64,000 bases of DNA from Bacteroidota bacterium (GCA_021155905.1 JAJNBG010000010.1:97073-161072), one strand, 5' to 3'. Counted from the stretch's first letter, positions 1-9,535 are shown. Translations and numbers: made by a program. The notes: a model not told the origin generated them from the sequence alone.

Positions 1-376
1 CAGTCGCCCTTAGTTCAGCATATAATTTACGGACAAGGTCAAAATCACTCTGCCATGAAATTTTCCGATTGGTAACTTCTTTTTTTAATTCGTCGCTATT
101 GGTTAAAGCAACCAAAACCACATTTTCAATGAAACGTAAGTTTGGTTCAAGATCTTCTTTACTGGGTAAACGTTTGTTTTTGTTTTCTTCGGTTACCAAC
201 AGAGACGTGTGGTGGATGTCTGTAAATAGAACAAGAACATAAATATAGAGGTCGTAAATTTTATCTAAACTTTTAAATAATTCTTTTTCGTAAAAACCTA
301 TGTCAGCCTTTTCATTTTGAAAATAGGAGTACAAAGTCTGCATTGTTTTTATTCGAAGGTAACGTCTGTTTAGCAT
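1..376 (-). CDS. nusB: Transcription antitermination factor NusB, partial (C-terminus outside window)
   Basis: Seen: 125 uninterrupted codons read leftwards from an ATG at 376 to the window edge. The protein starts MLNRRYLRIKTMQTLYSYFQ and continues with a KSLDKIYDLYIYVLVLF segment. This is the N-terminal signature of the Bacteroidota form of NusB, which carries a helical extension before the conserved RNA-binding NusB domain and is usually about 300 aa. The domain itself would lie beyond position 1. Family role: boxA RNA binding with NusE/S10 in the antitermination complex that acts on rRNA operons. It follows the leucine dehydrogenase gene on the same strand, separated by 114 bp that hold a 14-bp inverted repeat. 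Identity rests on the N-terminus only. Confidence 0.85.
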   Translation of the reverse strand, partial: MLNRRYLRIKTMQTLYSYFQNEKADIGFYEKELFKSLDKIYDLYIYVLVLFTDIHHTSLLVTEENKNKRLPSKEDLEPNLRFIENVVLVALTNSDELKKEVTNRKISWQSDFDLVRKLYAELRAT

Positions 377-431
377 AAAGAACGAGTTTTAGTTTGTTGA
401 GTTCGTGATTTGAAATTATAAAGTGTAAAGG

Positions 432-481
432 TAATGAATGTTTGAATATGTTTTTAAATTCATTTACTCAAACATTCATTA
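432..481. repeat. Perfect 14-bp inverted repeat, possible terminator of the leucine dehydrogenase gene
   Basis: Bases 432-445 (TAATGAATGTTTGA) are the exact reverse complement of 468-481, with a 22-nt AT-rich loop. It lies 10 bp past the leucine dehydrogenase stop and before nusB on the same strand. The stem has little GC and no clear T run follows on the minus strand, so an intrinsic terminator is possible but not certain. A protein-binding palindrome is the alternative. Confidence 0.45.
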
Positions 482-490
482 ATTCACTAA

Positions 491-1594
491 TTATAACACG
501 GCATTAATTCTTGCAATACTTTCTATGCGTTGTTCGGCAATTTTGTTAGCTGCAGCATATGTAGGAATATTTTGTGCTTTAGCCGTCTGGATAATATTCC
601 AGGTGGTTCCGTAGATTTTCTCAGCATGTGCCATGGCGCGTTCCCTGTTATAACCTTCCAGTTCATAAAATACATTGATAATCCCACCAGCATTTACGAC
701 AAAATCAGGAGCATAAAGGATCCCTTTTGATAACACCATTTCTCCGTGTTTTTTTTCATCTGCTAACTGGTTATTGGCAGCACCACAAATCACTTTGCAT
801 TTTAATTTTGATAATGTATCATCATTTACAGTTGCTCCTAAAGCACAAGGGGCATAAATATCCATATCAAGATCAAACATTTTATCGGCTTCAACAAATT
901 CCGCCTTGTATTTATCTACCGCTGTCTTAATGCGTTCTTCGCTAATGTCGTAAACATAAACTTTAGCACCTTCCTTGCTGATGTGCTCTACTAAATGCAT
1001 TCCAACGTTACCAATACCCTGCACCAAGATTTTTTTTCCGGCTAAACTATCGCTTCCAAAAGCTTCTTTCGCACTGGCTTTCATGCTTACATAAACGCCA
1101 TAAGCAGTTACCGGAGAAGGATCTCCGCTGCCACCCATATTTTCAGGTAAACCACTTACGTAGTCAGTTTCCATTTTAATAATCTCCATATCACGGCTAT
1201 TCATGGCAACATCTTCTGCCGTAATGTATTTTCCACCAAGACTATTCACAAATTTCCCAAATCGGCGTAATAAAGCTTCTGACTTAAGTTTGCCTGCATC
1301 ACCAATGATTACAGCTTTTCCTCCGCCTAAATTTAATCCTGCCACAGAAGATTTATAAGTCATTCCGCGGGAAAGACGTAAAACATCCGTTAAAGCCTCC
1401 ATTTCATTGTTATAATTCCACATACGGGTACCACCTAATGACGGCCCTAAAACTGTATTGTGAATGGCAATGATTGCTTTTAAGCCTGTGGCATTATCAT
1501 TGCAAAACAATATTTGCTCATGATTGTTCACAAGCATTTGTCCGATAACCGGATTTTGAGCTAAACTCGAATCTTTAATGTCTTTTACTTCCAT
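491..1594 (-). CDS. Leucine dehydrogenase (Glu/Leu/Phe/Val dehydrogenase family)
   Basis: Catalyses reversible NAD-dependent oxidative deamination of branched-chain amino acids to 2-oxo acids in the cytoplasm. The 367-aa length fits leucine dehydrogenases (about 360 aa) rather than glutamate dehydrogenases (over 400 aa). Seen: substrate lysine in MTYK (K81), the catalytic lysine in the GGGKAV motif (K93), an AEDV segment near 126, and the dinucleotide-binding GIGNVG turn at 193-198 with an acidic residue (D) at the end of the next strand. The start ATG at 1594 is followed by MEVKDIKDSS. It is divergent from the PagL-like gene, with a 62-bp gap, and lies upstream of nusB on the same strand. 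Specificity for leucine over valine is assigned from family resemblance. Confidence 0.92.
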   Translation of the reverse strand: MEVKDIKDSSLAQNPVIGQMLVNNHEQILFCNDNATGLKAIIAIHNTVLGPSLGGTRMWNYNNEMEALTDVLRLSRGMTYKSSVAGLNLGGGKAVIIGDAGKLKSEALLRRFGKFVNSLGGKYITAEDVAMNSRDMEIIKMETDYVSGLPENMGGSGDPSPVTAYGVYVSMKASAKEAFGSDSLAGKKILVQGIGNVGMHLVEHISKEGAKVYVYDISEERIKTAVDKYKAEFVEADKMFDLDMDIYAPCALGATVNDDTLSKLKCKVICGAANNQLADEKKHGEMVLSKGILYAPDFVVNAGGIINVFYELEGYNRERAMAHAEKIYGTTWNIIQTAKAQNIPTYAAANKIAEQRIESIARINAVL

Positions 1595-1656
1595 TACGCG
1601 GAGGGTTAAATTTCGCCGCTAATTTAAGGTTTTTATGCGGAAAATAACATTTTAAA

Positions 1657-2826
1657 ATGAAGAGAATTCGAAATCTATCATTAAATTCGGGACTTATTTT
1701 GGTAAAGTCCGTTAAATATTTATTTCTATTAATTCCTTTGTTTGGAATTGCCCAAAAAAGCATAACCGGGAGCAAAGATTTTTACATCAAAATTGCTCCA
1801 ACCTATGGTTTTGTTTTCGAACATAAAAGCACCATTGGTAATTTAGTTAAAGGTTTTATACCGGGTATAGAGGTCGATTTTGTAAAGCCTACTAACGGAA
1901 GTAAACGTTGGCATCGTGAGAATAATTTCCCCGATGTTGGCTTATCTTTTAATTTCATTGACTTTGCCAACACCGGTCAATTAGGTTATTGCTATGCACT
2001 TTCTCCCTATGTGGAAATTCCTTTAAATAAGAAAGTGAGAGCTTCAAGACCGGTTTTGAGAATTTGCTGGGGAGTTTCTTATGTCACGAAAAAATTTGAT
2101 ATTGATCATAATCCAAAAAACATTGCCATTGCCAGTCACTGGAACACATTTGTTCAGTGGAAAGTATTATGGCATCTGAATCTGAGTAACAAATTCAGAT
2201 TGGAACCGGGGTTATCTTTTGCTCATGCATCTAATGGACGATCGCAGGTTCCCAATTTAGGATTGAATGTTGTATCGTTGAATTTAGGATTGACTTATAA
2301 ATTAAATGGAGAGGTTGTAAAATCTGAACTACTGGATTCGTCCGTTGTATGGCCAAGTAAACATGAAATTCTTGTTTGGGACGCAGTAGGGTTTAATGAG
2401 CATGAGCCACCTGGTGGGCCGAAATATTTTGCGAATACATTTGGCGCGAATTATTATTATAATGTCCGGAACACTCATAAATGGGGTGGAGGACTTGACG
2501 TGAGTTATGATACCCAAAATGCTTATCATTTGGAGACCTCCGGTCATCCGGCTCAAAGCTGGTTAGATGTTATGCAGTTGGGGGTAAAAGCGTGTTATGC
2601 CTATAACATTGGCAGGATTAGCTTACCGATTGAGATGGGGTATTATGCAATTTCTAAGCCTAAAGAGGATGGCCCTATTTTTCACAGAATCGGCATCCGT
2701 TATTTTTGCAAAAATGGTCTGATGATCAACTTCACCATGAAATCGCATTGGGCTGTAGCAGCACACTTTGATTATGGTATTGGTTACCGTTTCAGTATTA
2801 AAAAGAAAAAGATAAATGCGTTATAA
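1657..2826 (+). CDS. Acyloxyacyl hydrolase, lipid A 3-O-deacylase (PagL) family
   Basis: Predicted outer-membrane enzyme that removes the 3-O acyl chain of lipid A. Seen: a hydrophobic signal segment (about 15-32) ending near GIAQ, a beta-rich body with alternating aromatic residues, and the PagL active-site motif HASNG at 190-194 (His190, Ser192). At 389 aa it is much longer than enterobacterial PagL (about 170-180 aa); the extra length is C-terminal, from about 230 on, and looks like further beta strands. This longer form is common in Bacteroidota. The next gene starts 11 bp before this stop, so the two are probably translationally coupled. Activity on lipid A is inferred from the family. 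Confidence 0.82.
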   Translation: MKRIRNLSLNSGLILVKSVKYLFLLIPLFGIAQKSITGSKDFYIKIAPTYGFVFEHKSTIGNLVKGFIPGIEVDFVKPTNGSKRWHRENNFPDVGLSFNFIDFANTGQLGYCYALSPYVEIPLNKKVRASRPVLRICWGVSYVTKKFDIDHNPKNIAIASHWNTFVQWKVLWHLNLSNKFRLEPGLSFAHASNGRSQVPNLGLNVVSLNLGLTYKLNGEVVKSELLDSSVVWPSKHEILVWDAVGFNEHEPPGGPKYFANTFGANYYYNVRNTHKWGGGLDVSYDTQNAYHLETSGHPAQSWLDVMQLGVKACYAYNIGRISLPIEMGYYAISKPKEDGPIFHRIGIRYFCKNGLMINFTMKSHWAVAAHFDYGIGYRFSIKKKKINAL

Positions 2827-3553
2827 ATTAGCCATACTTTTTTGCTGGATTTTACTGTTCAACTCCTGTAAGAAGGAGAGTATGTGCGATTGCCTGAAAT
2901 CGACGCGTGCTACTAATGTTATCTACCATGATGTGAAAGATTTTAATTCCATTTTCATAAGGGATAAAATGGATTTGTATCTGACTCAGGGGCCGGAGTT
3001 TGAAGTGAAGGTGGAAGCAGGGGAAAACCTACAGCGATTAATAAAAACTGAATTAGAAGGAGAAACACTGAAAGTGTTTAATAACAATCGATGTAATTGG
3101 GTAAGGGGTTACGATCGAAAGATAAGGGTGTATATTACGGCCCCCTATTTTAAATATATTCGGAATGCGGGTCTGGGCACAATTGAAACAACGGGGACAA
3201 TTGTTCAGGATGAAATTAAATTAAGAACGGAGAATTCAGGTGATATAAGACTTGATTTAAGTGTACATAAAATTGTTGCCAGTGCTCATGGAAACGGAGA
3301 TATGTATTTATCAGGTTCGACCGATATATTTGAACATGATTATACAGGAACAAATTACCTGTTTGCGACCGGTCTTTATATTTCTAGCTACGCTTACCTA
3401 CATAGTGTTTCGATAGGACATGCATATATCAATGCACCGGAAAATGGTTTAATGGATATTATTATTGATCGGTCAGGAGACATATACTTTAAAGGAAATC
3501 CTGCAAACATTCGTTTAACAAAAAATGGCAAAGGAGAATTGATCAGGGAGTAA
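2816..3553 (+). CDS. GIN-domain lipoprotein (DUF2807, putative auto-transporter adhesin head)
   Basis: Seen: a lipoprotein signal peptide with lipobox-like FNSC (Cys18), then a Cys-containing linker and a body of short repeating beta turns (V.A.GNGDMYLSG and similar), typical of the right-handed beta-helical head-GIN domain. Length 245 aa. The family is abundant on Bacteroidota cell surfaces and has no proven biochemical activity. It overlaps the PagL-like gene by 11 bp and is followed 44 bp later by the T9SS plug-like gene, so all three may be one envelope operon. Function beyond a surface or periplasmic lipoprotein is not known. Confidence 0.8.
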   Translation: MRYKLAILFCWILLFNSCKKESMCDCLKSTRATNVIYHDVKDFNSIFIRDKMDLYLTQGPEFEVKVEAGENLQRLIKTELEGETLKVFNNNRCNWVRGYDRKIRVYITAPYFKYIRNAGLGTIETTGTIVQDEIKLRTENSGDIRLDLSVHKIVASAHGNGDMYLSGSTDIFEHDYTGTNYLFATGLYISSYAYLHSVSIGHAYINAPENGLMDIIIDRSGDIYFKGNPANIRLTKNGKGELIRE

Positions 3554-3597
3554 TGATTGATACTAAATTGCATGTAAATTCGTTTACGCATTAATCT

Positions 3598-4896
3598 TTG
3601 AAGAAAATCATACATATCTTATTTTTGGTTTTTAGCCTTTTGTCGTTAAAGTCATTAGGTCAGGATGATTATGTGAATGATGGCCAGATGCGTTATGAGG
3701 ACTGGACCTATAAACCGTATATCAAAACGGTTCAGCTTCACGAATCCTCTTTTGATGCAAATCCTGCTATGCTGCAGTTTAATGGCGAAGAACAATTGGA
3801 ATTAAGTTTTGACGATCTGGAAGCAGATAGAAAAAGTTATTCGATTAGTTTTGTGCATTGTGATGCTAATTGGGAACCGTCAAACCTGGTGAGTGCGGAA
3901 TTCATGAATGGTTTTTTTGAAGCTAATATTTTAAATTTTAATTTCTCCACGAACACCGTTCAAAAGTTCACCCATTATTCAGTTTTGTTTCCTCAGACCA
4001 ATATGCAGTTTTCAAAAACCGGCAATTATGTGGTATTTGTATACCAGGACAATGATAAAGAGAAAATAGTCATCACTAAGCGGTTTATGATCTACGAAAA
4101 TAAAATCACAGTCGTTGCAAACGTGAGGCAGGCAATTGGGAATGATGAGCAATATGAAAAACAGCACATTGATTTCAACCTGATTAACAGCCAGTATGAA
4201 CTGACAAATCCGTTTACCGACCTGCATGTTATTATTACGCAGAATAACCGTTGGGACAACGCCGTCAACAATATCAAGCCAACGTTCGTTGAGCCAAGGC
4301 AATTAACGTATTCACTAGATGATAAATCAACGTTTAACGGCGGCAATGAATTCAGGTATTTCGATACGCGGTCATTAAGAACCTATACGGAAAGAGTAGC
4401 TAATATTAACAGGGACAGCTCTTTCAAGTACCATATAGAATTAAAAACGGATGAACTGAAAACATTTAAAAGTTATTCGTTTTATAATGATCTGAATGGC
4501 GGCTTCCTAATTAAAAACAGGGATATGGTTGGAAATCCTGACCTGGAATCGGATTATGCCTGGGTGCATTTCTTTCTGCCATATGATAACGCGCAGGGTT
4601 CCGGCAATTTCTATGTACTGGGTAAGCTAACTGAGTGGCGTTTAAGTAAAACAAACCGTATGACGTATAATTATAAAAAAATGGGATATGAATGCGCGCT
4701 CTATATTAAACAGGGATATTATAATTATACATATGTCTATTTAAAAGATGATAAAAAGGGTGGCGATGAAACTTTTAGTGAGGGCAATCATTGGGAGACG
4801 GAGAACGACTATACCATTTACGTTTACCACCGCCAACGTGGAACTTATTATGATCAGCTAGTGGCAGTGAAGCGCTTTAATTCTTTGAGAAAATAA
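3598..4896 (+). CDS. Type IX secretion system plug-like protein (DUF5103)
   Basis: 432-aa exported protein. Seen: signal peptide MKKIIHILFLVFSLLSLKSLGQ, then the DUF5103 N-terminal region with the D.YVNDGQMRYEDWTY start and SFVHCDANWEPS near 80-92, and a tyrosine-rich C-terminal beta domain. Proteins of this family occlude the periplasmic end of the SprA (Sov) translocon in Flavobacterium, hence the plug name. The start is TTG at 3598: no ATG precedes the signal peptide in frame and the next ATG would remove it. The stop lies 6 bp from the convergent mgtE gene, leaving no room for a separate terminator. Assignment to T9SS is by family; sprA is not in the window. Confidence 0.82.
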   Translation: MKKIIHILFLVFSLLSLKSLGQDDYVNDGQMRYEDWTYKPYIKTVQLHESSFDANPAMLQFNGEEQLELSFDDLEADRKSYSISFVHCDANWEPSNLVSAEFMNGFFEANILNFNFSTNTVQKFTHYSVLFPQTNMQFSKTGNYVVFVYQDNDKEKIVITKRFMIYENKITVVANVRQAIGNDEQYEKQHIDFNLINSQYELTNPFTDLHVIITQNNRWDNAVNNIKPTFVEPRQLTYSLDDKSTFNGGNEFRYFDTRSLRTYTERVANINRDSSFKYHIELKTDELKTFKSYSFYNDLNGGFLIKNRDMVGNPDLESDYAWVHFFLPYDNAQGSGNFYVLGKLTEWRLSKTNRMTYNYKKMGYECALYIKQGYYNYTYVYLKDDKKGGDETFSEGNHWETENDYTIYVYHRQRGTYYDQLVAVKRFNSLRK

Positions 4897-4902
4897 GTTT
4901 TC

Positions 4903-6258
4903 TTACAGGATCCCGTAAAGAATTCTCCCTACTAAAAAGTAAATAGAGATCCCGATAATATCATTTAAGGTAGTGACAAAAGGGCCCGTTGCTAAAGCAG
5001 GATTTATTTTAAAACGATTCATCATCAATGGCACAAATGTTCCCAGGAAAGAAGCACATAAAATAACCGTTAACAGCGCCACGCTTACCGTTCCTGCTAA
5101 GGCCCAGGATTCGCTGATAAGTAAATTATAACCCAAAATTAATCCGGAGCAAATAAGCCCGTTGATTAAACCAACACCTAATTCCTTTAATAGTTTCGGT
5201 GCTATTTTATCAGTGATCAAAGTATTATTTGCCAAACCCTGAACAATGATAGCGGAAGATTGTACACCTACATTTCCACCGGTAGCCCCAATAAGTGGAA
5301 TGAAAAAAGCCATCTCCGGGCGTATCTGGATCTGGTCTTCGTAACTTCCAATAATTCTAGACCCCACAATACCACCGCACATTCCAACCAGCAACCATGG
5401 AATGCGTGCTCTGGATAAACGCCATAAACTATCATTACTGTCAACATCGTCTGTAATACCACTCATGAGCTGAATATCTTTTTCAGCTTCTTCTCGCATC
5501 ACATCCACCACATCATCAACCGTGATCCTTCCAACCAATCTTCCCAACTGGTCGATTACCGGTAATACAACCAGGTCATATTTCCTAATCAGTTCAGCAA
5601 CATCTTCACTGGAAGTGGACGTTTTAACGGATATAATATCGGCATCATAAATTTCCTGTATAAGTGCCAGAGGATGCGAAACAATTAATTTTTTCAAAGA
5701 AAGCATCCCGATGAGTTTCTCGTTATCATCAACCACGTACACAGCATACAATACATCTACGCTTTCGGTTTGTCGTCTGATTTCATCGATACATGCACTC
5801 ACCGTTTCATGAGCATAAACACTCACTAATTCCTTTGCCATCAAAGACCCCGCTGTTCCTTCTTCAAAGCTCATCAGGTCTGCGATGTCGCTTGCCTGTT
5901 CAATGTCTTCGATATGAGATAAAACTTCCTCCTGGATATCTTCCGGTAATTCGTTGATGACGTCAGCGGCATCATCCGAATCCATGTTGTCCAGTTGTTC
6001 GGCAATTTCTTTGGTAGAGAAGGTGGCTAACAGTGCTTCACGCTTTTCATCCTCCATTTCCAATAACACATCTGATGAAATGTCTTCATCAATCTGGTCA
6101 TACAGGTAAATGGATTCTTCTAAATAAAGCTGATTTAAAATTAAGGCAATATCAACCGCGTACAACTCTTTAAGTTGCTCTTTAATATAGTCATCGTTTT
6201 TTTCAGCGATGGCGTTTTTTAAATGGTCAAGATATTCAGAGCTAAGCTCAAACTGCAT
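4903..6258 (-). CDS. mgtE: Magnesium transporter MgtE
   Basis: Inner-membrane Mg2+ channel/transporter, 451 aa. Seen in order: the N-terminal superhelical domain (about 1-125, with DSDDAADVINELPEDIQ near 93), two CBS domains (about 130-250) that sense cytosolic Mg2+, and five C-terminal membrane helices (from about 285). The conserved pore motif TLNDIIG near the end supplies the Mg2+-selecting Asp (about D433). The length matches the family. The start ATG at 6258 is followed by MQFELSSEYL. It faces the plug-like gene tail to tail and follows the DMT transporter on the same strand, about 50 bp downstream. Confidence 0.95.
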   Translation of the reverse strand: MQFELSSEYLDHLKNAIAEKNDDYIKEQLKELYAVDIALILNQLYLEESIYLYDQIDEDISSDVLLEMEDEKREALLATFSTKEIAEQLDNMDSDDAADVINELPEDIQEEVLSHIEDIEQASDIADLMSFEEGTAGSLMAKELVSVYAHETVSACIDEIRRQTESVDVLYAVYVVDDNEKLIGMLSLKKLIVSHPLALIQEIYDADIISVKTSTSSEDVAELIRKYDLVVLPVIDQLGRLVGRITVDDVVDVMREEAEKDIQLMSGITDDVDSNDSLWRLSRARIPWLLVGMCGGIVGSRIIGSYEDQIQIRPEMAFFIPLIGATGGNVGVQSSAIIVQGLANNTLITDKIAPKLLKELGVGLINGLICSGLILGYNLLISESWALAGTVSVALLTVILCASFLGTFVPLMMNRFKINPALATGPFVTTLNDIIGISIYFLVGRILYGIL

Positions 6259-6309
6259 AACCTTAATTTTTTTACATCGCTAAAGTAAGGTTTTTATGTT
6301 TCAATTTGG

Positions 6310-7203
6310 TTATGCTTTGCTAAACTTTTGTTTGAGAACGCCATTTAGAAAAATTACAGATAGTATGATGCAAAAACCTACGTAGAATGTAATAGACAGG
6401 TCTTTATTTTCATGGAATAAAATCCCTGCCAGGATGATCCCATAGACACCCTCCAGGTTTACGGTTAAATTAATGGTGTACGGTGATAAATGTTTCATTA
6501 AGTTGACGCTGGCGATAAAAGGATATACTGTGCATACACCAGCTAAGATGGTAATTAATAAGATGTCCTGATTGGTAAGACTGAAAAATGAACCGGAGAA
6601 ACTTCCATTGAAGAGAAGAAAAATACTTAATCCAACGAGGGCCGCGGATAACTCAATAAAGGACAAAACCGGCGAACTGATTTTTTCTTTTTCGTTTTGA
6701 ATAAGCACCCCGTTTAATACACTGAAAACAGAAGCAGTTAAAGCTGCCAGGATTCCCAATAAAATTCCCAGTCCATATTTTATTTCAACTGAAAAAATAA
6801 GACAGATGGCGGCAATAATAATAACTCCAATCACCAGTTCATACCAAATGAATTTGCGTTTATAAATCAATGGCTCGGTGATAGCGGTGAATAAGGTTCC
6901 TGTACTGAAAGCCGCCATGGTAACAGATACATTGGAGACTTTGATGGCTCCATAAAAGCAAAGCCAGTGTACGCAGATAATGAGTCCTACCGCGCTGAGC
7001 TGCATTAATTTTTTAAATGAAACCAATAAATTGGCTTTAATGTATACTAAGTAAAAAGCCATTAAAAATAAAGTGATGGCAATCCGAAACCAAACTAATT
7101 GCAATGCATCTGCACTTATTCCCTTTCCAAGAATAGGTGACCAGCCCCAGATAAATACAATGAAGTGTAATAAAAAATGATGTTTATTGATGTTTTTAAG
7201 CAC
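6310..7203 (-). CDS. DMT-family transporter (EamA domains)
   Basis: 297-aa integral inner-membrane protein with about ten hydrophobic helices in two EamA repeats. The first begins HFIVFIWGWSPILGKG and the second after about residue 150 (LGILAALTASVFSVLNGVL). This is the usual drug/metabolite transporter arrangement. Substrates in this family range from amino acids to nucleotide precursors and cannot be read from the sequence. It lies upstream of mgtE on the same strand but nothing links the two functionally. A strong stem-loop at 7248-7275 separates it from the gene at 7301. Confidence 0.88.
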   Translation of the reverse strand: MLKNINKHHFLLHFIVFIWGWSPILGKGISADALQLVWFRIAITLFLMAFYLVYIKANLLVSFKKLMQLSAVGLIICVHWLCFYGAIKVSNVSVTMAAFSTGTLFTAITEPLIYKRKFIWYELVIGVIIIAAICLIFSVEIKYGLGILLGILAALTASVFSVLNGVLIQNEKEKISSPVLSFIELSAALVGLSIFLLFNGSFSGSFFSLTNQDILLITILAGVCTVYPFIASVNLMKHLSPYTINLTVNLEGVYGIILAGILFHENKDLSITFYVGFCIILSVIFLNGVLKQKFSKA

Positions 7204-7247
7204 GCGTAAATGTAAGGTTTTGCTTTTTCATTAAAGATGTAAATGAA

Positions 7248-7275
7248 AAAAACCTTGTCAACAGACAAGGTTTTT
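7248..7275 (-). terminator. Intrinsic terminator of the T9SS beta-propeller gene
   Basis: A 12-bp perfect stem: AAAAACCTTGTC at 7248-7259 pairs with 7264-7275 across an AACA loop. Read on the minus strand it ends in a run of T, 25 bp past the stop of the gene at 7301-9235. Confidence 0.85.
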
Positions 7276-7300
7276 AGAAAAATGAACAGACCTTTGTTAT

Positions 7301-9235
7301 TTATTGAATAACGACTTTGTCTTCATATATTATTTTTTCTCCTTTTCGGATAATCATCAGGTAAACTCCGGCACTTAGATTATTAACGTCAATGACGGAT
7401 TCACCATAATTAATTTCTGATCGCTTTTGCTCATTGCCCTGGGTGTCATACATAATGGTTGTAAATGAATTATCCAGTTCTTTCCCAAAAGGTTTCATGG
7501 AGATTACGAAGGAATTTTTTGTTGGGTTAGGATAAACCGCGCATTGGAAACAATTGTCCATATTTATTTCAACACCGATGACATTAGAGCTGATTTGTTC
7601 GCCTGATCCATTCACTTTGGTGACACGGTAATAGGAATTGCCATGATCCCTTTTTGAAAGGCCATCTTTAAAAGAATATTCAGTCGTCTGCTGCGCATCA
7701 ATTTTTGCTATTGTTTCAAAATGGCTGGAGTCAACCCCTTTTTCAACAAGGAAGTAGACACTGTCTGTTTTGTCAGGCGCAGGCCAGTTAAGCATAACAT
7801 TACTTTCTGAGATTTGCCCATCAAGCACTATCGATTCAGTGCTTTCATCCGTTCTGGCGATATAATTATTTTTTAGTCGTGTAATGAACATATCCGTTCT
7901 GGAATAGGCGGAAAGATAGGTGCTTCCGAATGATGCGCCGTTTAGCATGGCACCTGTAGCATATACATTACCATTGGGTTGAGCACAGACAGCAATTCCT
8001 GATTCATAACCTAGATCCTCCGGCGCGTCTGCACCTCCTCCGGCCGTCGTCGTCCATAAAAACTGGCCGCTATTGCTTAAACAGGAAATAAAAATATCCG
8101 AGTTATCTGCGGCCGTTTTAGTGGTCGACCCAAAGGTTGCTGTTCCTCCGTATTGCCCGGTCAGGTAAATATAATTACCGTCGGTTCCAACACCTCTGGC
8201 GAGATCGTTCCCATATCCTCCAGCTTTTTTGGCCCAATAGGCATAACCGTTGACATCATAGGATACTACAAATACATCAGCGTTACCGGTTGTGTATAAA
8301 TTAGTACTTCCAAAATTCATAGAGGAATTAAATTGTCCCGTCATGATGATCCTGTTATTATTGTCTCTTGTCAGCCCCCAGGCAACGTCGTCATATTTGC
8401 CTCCCACTGATTTTGCCCATACCAACGCTCCGTTGGTGGTATATTTAGCTATGTAACCATTCACATATCCATCGGGTGTATATAAGGTTTGACCACTAAA
8501 TACAGCTCCGTTGGCATGCATACCACAGATATATACATTTCCCTGAGCGTCACATTTAATGTCTTTGGCTTCATCTCTTCCGGTTCCGCCTGCTTTTTTG
8601 GCCCATAGGAAGTTTCCGTTCCGGTCCAACTTAGCAATAAATATTTCATAATTGCCACTGCTGTAAAGGGTCGTGTTTCCTATAACAGTGCTGTTTTTAA
8701 AATACCCGCAGATAAAAACATTTCCGTATTGGTCGGATGTTACACCCAGCGCCTTTTCTCCATTCCAGGAACCGGCACTTTTTGCCCAAATGATATTTCC
8801 ATTAAAGTCGTACTTGGCAACGAAAATGTCATTATCACCTTTTGGATAAAGTGTTATGGTTGATCCGATAAATTTTACGGGATTACCCGAACCTTCAATC
8901 TCTCCGGCGATATATACATAAGAGTTGTCGGTTGCTAAACAGTGTGCGTAGTCTCCCGTGTGTCCTCCCCCTGTTCTGATCCAACTCATATTTCCGGATG
9001 GATCATATTTCGCCAGAAAAATATCGTGGTTACCCTGACAGGGAAGGGTCACATTGTTAAAAACTGCGTTCATTTCATATTTACCTGCCACATAAACATT
9101 TCCCGCTGGATCGTTGGCAATACCGTTGCCATAATCGTAAGCCCATAACCCTCCTTTTTTGGCCCAATTGTAGGTCTGGCTTTCCATATTAATAAACCCA
9201 AGGCTTATTAAAATAGTAATTACTAGATTTTTCAT
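7301..9235 (-). CDS. Secreted SBBP beta-propeller-repeat protein with T9SS type A sorting domain
   Basis: 644-aa exported protein. Seen: signal peptide (MKNLVITILISLGFINMESQ), then about seven repeats of 50-60 residues with the pattern GNVYVAG...DIFLAKYD.NGN..WAK..GG (residues 25-455), as in SBBP-type beta-propeller proteins. A fibronectin-like segment (about 470-560) and a C-terminal T9SS type A sorting domain follow, beginning YPNPTKNSF and ending in LSAGVYLMII...KVVIQ. Family knowledge: the tail directs export by the T9SS and is removed or attached at the surface. The internal WAK...GG repeats are also visible in the DNA. It is monocistronic, with its own terminator and a likely -7 element at 9301-9308. 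Substrate or ligand unknown. Confidence 0.88.
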   Translation of the reverse strand: MKNLVITILISLGFINMESQTYNWAKKGGLWAYDYGNGIANDPAGNVYVAGKYEMNAVFNNVTLPCQGNHDIFLAKYDPSGNMSWIRTGGGHTGDYAHCLATDNSYVYIAGEIEGSGNPVKFIGSTITLYPKGDNDIFVAKYDFNGNIIWAKSAGSWNGEKALGVTSDQYGNVFICGYFKNSTVIGNTTLYSSGNYEIFIAKLDRNGNFLWAKKAGGTGRDEAKDIKCDAQGNVYICGMHANGAVFSGQTLYTPDGYVNGYIAKYTTNGALVWAKSVGGKYDDVAWGLTRDNNNRIIMTGQFNSSMNFGSTNLYTTGNADVFVVSYDVNGYAYWAKKAGGYGNDLARGVGTDGNYIYLTGQYGGTATFGSTTKTAADNSDIFISCLSNSGQFLWTTTAGGGADAPEDLGYESGIAVCAQPNGNVYATGAMLNGASFGSTYLSAYSRTDMFITRLKNNYIARTDESTESIVLDGQISESNVMLNWPAPDKTDSVYFLVEKGVDSSHFETIAKIDAQQTTEYSFKDGLSKRDHGNSYYRVTKVNGSGEQISSNVIGVEINMDNCFQCAVYPNPTKNSFVISMKPFGKELDNSFTTIMYDTQGNEQKRSEINYGESVIDVNNLSAGVYLMIIRKGEKIIYEDKVVIQ

Positions 9236-9300
9236 AATATGTTGTTTTAATGATTAAGTCTTGTTTTGCTTCAATGTGTTTTCAATTGAAATAAGTATTA

Positions 9301-9308
9301 CAAAGGTA
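9301..9308 (-). promoter_or_regulatory. Putative -7 element (TACCTTTG) for the beta-propeller gene
   Basis: Minus-strand TACCTTTG fits the Bacteroidota TAnnTTTG -7 consensus, 66 bp upstream of the start at 9235. No good -33 TTTG is seen at the right distance, so the call rests on one box. Confidence 0.45.
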
Positions 9309-9502
9309 AAGCAGGGATTACCGCATTGAATCTCATTTTCGTTAAACACAATTTTTGATTTCGCAAAATGGATTAATACAAAGGCAGAGACGCTGTTTAA
9401 TTAATTTTATTTTTCAAGATATTTTTTCGACCGATCAATAACCCGTGTTCACCTTCCTTTTTAGTCATAAGAGTTAGGGTTCCTATTTTAATTTGAAAAT
9501 TG

Positions 9503-9535
9503 TTTGGAAGTATAAAACAAAATAACTTAGATTTG
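9503..9535 (+). promoter_or_regulatory. Putative Bacteroidota promoter of the met leader transcript
   Basis: TTTG at 9503-9506 and TAGATTTG at 9528-9535, spaced by 21 bp (19-20 is usual). Transcription would start near 9540, about 27 nt before the first base pair of the SAM riboswitch. Confidence 0.55.

Noticed and set aside
6259..6292. Inverted repeat AACCTTA...TAAGGTT between the DMT and mgtE genes
   Set aside because: Only 7 bp, AT-rich, with a 20-nt loop; too weak to call as a terminator.
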